Assembly: GCF_017312485.1 (NCBI RefSeq)
Contig: NZ_BMBA01000001.1
Span: 62,001 to 126,000 of the forward strand
Length of the DNA: 64,000 bases
Direction: 5' to 3'
From: Clostridium zeae
GTDB lineage: Bacteria > Bacillota > Clostridia > Clostridiales > Clostridiaceae
Of this stretch, positions 61,454-64,000 are shown piece after piece (position 1 is the first letter of the stretch; each line of letters opens with the position of its first letter). The notes under the pieces are model-generated. The model saw nothing but the letters and a program-made list of their open reading frames with translations, did not search any database and had not been told where the DNA came from. The translations under genes and the position numbers were made by a program.

Positions 61454-61918
61454 ATGTTTAAAGAAATGAGAAGAAAAGACAGAGAAATAGATAAGGAAGA
61501 AGTAATAGAGATATTAGAAAATGGAGAGTATGGAATTTTAGCTACACTATCAGAAAATGGATACCCTGTAGCGATACCTTTAAGTTATGTATATTTTGAC
61601 AATTACATATACTTCCACAGTGCAACGGTAGGAGAGAAACTTGATAATATAGCAAGAAATAGTAATGTATCTTTTTGTGTTGTTTTAGATACAGAAGTTC
61701 TTCCAGATAAATTCAGTACTAGATTTAAAAGCGTAGTTGCGTATGGACATGCATCAGAGGTAACTGGAGATATAAAGGATAAGGTTTTATATAAACTTAT
61801 TGAAAAATACTCCAAGGATTTTCTTGAGCAAGGCAAGATGTATATAGAAAAAGCTAAGGATAAAACCAAGGTAGTTGGTATTGAGATAGTTCAAGTTACG
61901 GGAAAAGCTAGAAAATAA
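61454..61918 (+). CDS. Pyridoxamine 5'-phosphate oxidase-like flavoprotein (NimA type)
   Basis: 154-residue split-barrel FMN-binding protein: REIDKEEVIEILENGEYGIL, then PVAIPLSYVYFDNYIYFHSA and the ending VVGIEIVQVTGKARK match the Nim/PNPOx-like family that reduces nitroimidazoles or other small oxidants. Whether it confers resistance is not known. AAAAAGGAG precedes the ATG. Monocistronic with its own terminator. Confidence 0.9.
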   Translation: MFKEMRRKDREIDKEEVIEILENGEYGILATLSENGYPVAIPLSYVYFDNYIYFHSATVGEKLDNIARNSNVSFCVVLDTEVLPDKFSTRFKSVVAYGHASEVTGDIKDKVLYKLIEKYSKDFLEQGKMYIEKAKDKTKVVGIEIVQVTGKARK

Positions 61919-61936
61919 ATATAATTCAATCTCGAC

Positions 61937-61980
61937 AAGGTTATATCATTATTTAATATAGTGATATAACCTTCAATTTT
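61937..61980 (+). terminator. Intrinsic terminator of the Nim-like gene
   Basis: Perfect arms AAGGTTATATCA and TGATATAACCTT around 13 bases, then CAATTTTT. Confidence 0.8.
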
Positions 61981-62244
61981 TAATGTAAAATTTGATGGGT
62001 ATTCCTATATATAATACTTCAGGTAAGGTTTTATTTTTTATCCATGCGTTTAAGAATGATTTTGACACTACTAATTCTTGCATTTAACCAACATTTCGTT
62101 TCTTTTGTTACTAAAATCATAAAATAACTGAAATAATTACAAAAAAAAGTAGTAATAACTGAGAAAAATTAATCAAAATCCCATAAAATTCAATATTTTG
62201 TTGAAACATTAAAATTTCTAAGTAGAAAAGACATTGATTTAATA

Positions 62245-62273
62245 TTTACAATATGAGGCAAAAATAGTATACT
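62245..62273 (+). promoter_or_regulatory. Promoter of the peptidoglycan-binding protein gene
   Basis: TTTACA (62245-62250), 17-base spacer, TATACT (62268-62273), about 57 bases before the start codon. The preceding 260 bases (61985-62244) are A/T-rich with nothing recognised. Confidence 0.65.
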
Positions 62274-62329
62274 ATTCCTTGTAGTAAATTTGTAGAAGAG
62301 TAAAAAATAAACAAAAAGGGGAGTTTGAA

Positions 62330-62746
62330 GTGAAAAAAATGAAAATTAAAGTGTTATCTTTAGGTGTACTAGCTGCTGTTATGATTTCTGCAACCCCAGT
62401 CTTTGCAGCTACAAATTCATACTCGGGGAATAATGTGGTTACTAATATTTCAACAGTTAATAGAGCTGCTTCCAGTGATCCTACTTGGGATGGCGAAACT
62501 GTAGATGAGATTATATCTGATGGCGGCGTTGTTGAAAGAGGCGATGAAGGAAAAGCAGTACGCCAAGTTCAAAGTGCTTTAGTTGCGTTAGGATATCTTA
62601 GCTCTAGTAGCGTAGACGGAATTTTTGGAACTAAAACATATAATGCTGTAAAGGCATTCCAGAAGCATGAAAGTTTAACTCCATACGATGGTATTGTTGG
62701 TAAAAAAACATGGAAAAAGATGAAGGCCCTAGCAGCTCAATCATAA
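62330..62746 (+). CDS. Secreted peptidoglycan-binding-domain protein
   Basis: 138 residues: signal peptide (KVLSLGVLAAVMISATPVFA, AxA cleavage near residue 26), a short linker, then one PG_binding_1 domain (about 65-133: VERGDEGKAVRQVQSALVAL, then DGIFGTKTYNAVKAFQ). There is no catalytic domain, so it is a wall-binding protein of unknown purpose. The start is GTG 62330, six bases after AAAGGGGAG; an in-frame ATG at 62339 is less well placed. Single-gene unit with clear promoter and terminator. Confidence 0.9.
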   Translation: MKKMKIKVLSLGVLAAVMISATPVFAATNSYSGNNVVTNISTVNRAASSDPTWDGETVDEIISDGGVVERGDEGKAVRQVQSALVALGYLSSSSVDGIFGTKTYNAVKAFQKHESLTPYDGIVGKKTWKKMKALAAQS

Positions 62747-62792
62747 TTTAATTTTGAATGATAGAAATCATAAAAAAATATAATTTCTCTGT

Positions 62793-62825
62793 AAAAAGGC
62801 AGTGGCGTATGCTACTGCCTTTTAT
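62793..62825 (+). terminator. Intrinsic terminator after the peptidoglycan-binding protein
   Basis: Arms AAAAGGCAGTGGC and GCTACTGCCTTTT around GTAT, one bulge. Confidence 0.85.
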
Positions 62826-63043
62826 ATTAAGTATGCTTTATAAATAATAAGCTTGTTTTTTATTGTAAGAGAATAACAATGAACATATTATAGTATTAAA
62901 AATACAGGAATTGTGTAAATTTTAACTATATTTATTTAGGCAAAAAGTTTCTAAATCAGAAAATAACTTTTTTTATACTTAAAATTTCATTATAATCTTT
63001 AATAGGACATTTCAATTTTGATAAGGATTTAGGGGGAACGTTA

Positions 63044-63871
63044 ATGAAATATAAACTAATTGCAATAGATATGGATGGTACCTTTTTAAATGAGGAAAGA
63101 CAAATTACAGAGAGAAACCTTAAAGCAGTAAAAAGAGCTGCAGAGCTTGGTGCTAAAGTAGTTATCTCATCTGGAAGAATTCCATCTGCTTTAAAATATA
63201 TTATTAAAGATATGCCAAAAAATCAACCTATTATAGCTTGTAACGGAAGTATAATTCTAGATCATAACCATAATGAGCTAGCTTATGGTTCAATGGATAA
63301 TAATGCATTGATCACTATGATTGATATACTAAGAAAGGATTTTAAGGATACTTTTTATAGCTTTTTTTCAGAGGATATAATTTATTCTGAAAAACTTCAT
63401 CCATTTGCCGAAAAGTTTAATGAACATAATTTGACTTTACCAGTTGAGTATAGAATGGAATTGAAGATGATAAGAGATGCTAAAAGTTTTATATTAGATT
63501 CTACTCCAAGGATATCTAAATTTGAGATTTATGATGATAACACTAGTAATGTAAATGCTATAAGAGATATATTTGAAAACATGTTTGATTTAGAAATAGT
63601 TTCATCTGGACTAAGCGGAATAGAAATTACTAATAAGGGATTAAGTAAGGGAAGTTCTCTAGAGGTATTAGCTAAACATTACGGTTATTCTCTTGAAGAA
63701 TGCATTGCTGTTGGTAACGACGAAAATGATATTGAGATGATAAAAAAAGCAGGACTTGGAGTTGCTGTTTGTAATGCAAAAGATTATGTAAAATCAGTTG
63801 CAAACTATATAACTATTAGAGACAATGATCATGATGCAATCTCAGAAGTTATAGAAAAATTTGTTGTATAA
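63044..63871 (+). CDS. Cof-type HAD phosphatase
   Basis: 275-residue cytoplasmic HAD hydrolase, IIB cap subfamily, dephosphorylating sugar phosphates, FMN or similar metabolites. Motif I DMDGTFLNE (both Asp), motif II VISSGR, motif III Lys in NKGLSKGSSLEVL and motif IV AVGNDENDIEMIKKAG are intact. TTAGGGGGAACGTTA precedes the ATG. The 129 bases after it to the window end contain no feature. Confidence 0.93.
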   Translation: MKYKLIAIDMDGTFLNEERQITERNLKAVKRAAELGAKVVISSGRIPSALKYIIKDMPKNQPIIACNGSIILDHNHNELAYGSMDNNALITMIDILRKDFKDTFYSFFSEDIIYSEKLHPFAEKFNEHNLTLPVEYRMELKMIRDAKSFILDSTPRISKFEIYDDNTSNVNAIRDIFENMFDLEIVSSGLSGIEITNKGLSKGSSLEVLAKHYGYSLEECIAVGNDENDIEMIKKAGLGVAVCNAKDYVKSVANYITIRDNDHDAISEVIEKFVV

Positions 63872-64000
63872 ATATGTTAATTGAAGGTTAGTTTTTAAAC
63901 TCAAATTCTATTTTAAGGTACATACATGAAATTATACATTTTAAAATAAAAAATATTCTATATAAATCAGTAAATAAATTCATTAATTTTTGCCAAAAAT

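Overview
The window is AT-rich, with strong GGAGG-type ribosome binding sites, many intrinsic terminators and anaerobe-typical genes (hydG with its TM1266-type partner, bacteriohemerythrin, a Nim-like flavoprotein). This points to a chromosomal segment of a low-GC Firmicute, most likely Clostridium sensu stricto. No rRNA, tRNA, CRISPR array, prophage or intact transposon was seen. The only mobile-element traces are two eroded right ends of one IS-like element (around 2.0-2.25 kb and 11.94-12.05 kb).

Layout. 0-4.6 kb: C-terminal part of Lon, an IS remnant, a small protein, a Nudix hydrolase, a TetR C-terminal fragment and a Gfo/Idh/MocA oxidoreductase. 5.0-10.15 kb: a cassette of a secreted 169-residue protein, a lipoprotein and two MacB-like fused ATPase-permeases; this is the best candidate for an undescribed export or bacteriocin-like system. 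10.3-15 kb: MFS exporter, small protein, YoaK-type membrane protein and two VOC/PhnB-like proteins. 15.3-17.4 kb: a possible small RNA, then a TM1266-type regulator and hydG behind a structured repeat with a terminator. 17.8-20 kb: D-2-hydroxyacid dehydrogenase and M20 amidohydrolase. 20.1-27 kb: sugar genes: a TetR regulator divergent from a GH1 6-phospho-beta-glucosidase with twin operators, a staygreen homologue, and an AraC regulator divergent from a GH31 alpha-glucosidase. 27.4-31.7 kb: MBL hydrolase, acetyltransferases, a methyltransferase and small proteins.

31.8-36.2 kb: L,D-transpeptidase, divergent from a response regulator-histidine kinase pair joined to a membrane-anchored, probably beta-propeller protein. 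36.5-40.2 kb: PRPP synthetase, MATE exporter, ribokinase. 40.4-46.4 kb: one operon of MacA-like adaptor, MacB-like ATPase and permease, a CDP-alcohol phosphotransferase-like protein with a broken catalytic motif, and a histidine kinase plus response regulator; it looks like a self-regulated efflux or envelope-stress module. 46.6-49.7 kb: bacteriohemerythrin and a sensor protein with SBP, PAS, GGDEF and EAL domains. 49.7-50.5 kb: a gene-free interval with a quasi-periodic (about 40 bp) degenerate array. 50.5-52.6 kb: an XRE-type regulator divergent from a stand-alone MraY homologue across a 37-bp near-perfect palindrome.

52.8-55.9 kb: nadABC, de novo NAD synthesis. 56-64 kb: small membrane protein, MATE exporter, P-loop kinase-like protein, ABC transporter pair, Nim-like flavoprotein, secreted peptidoglycan-binding protein and a Cof-type HAD phosphatase. 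Several starts were moved downstream of the longest open frame because the Shine-Dalgarno sequence fits only the internal codon; these choices are given in the entries.
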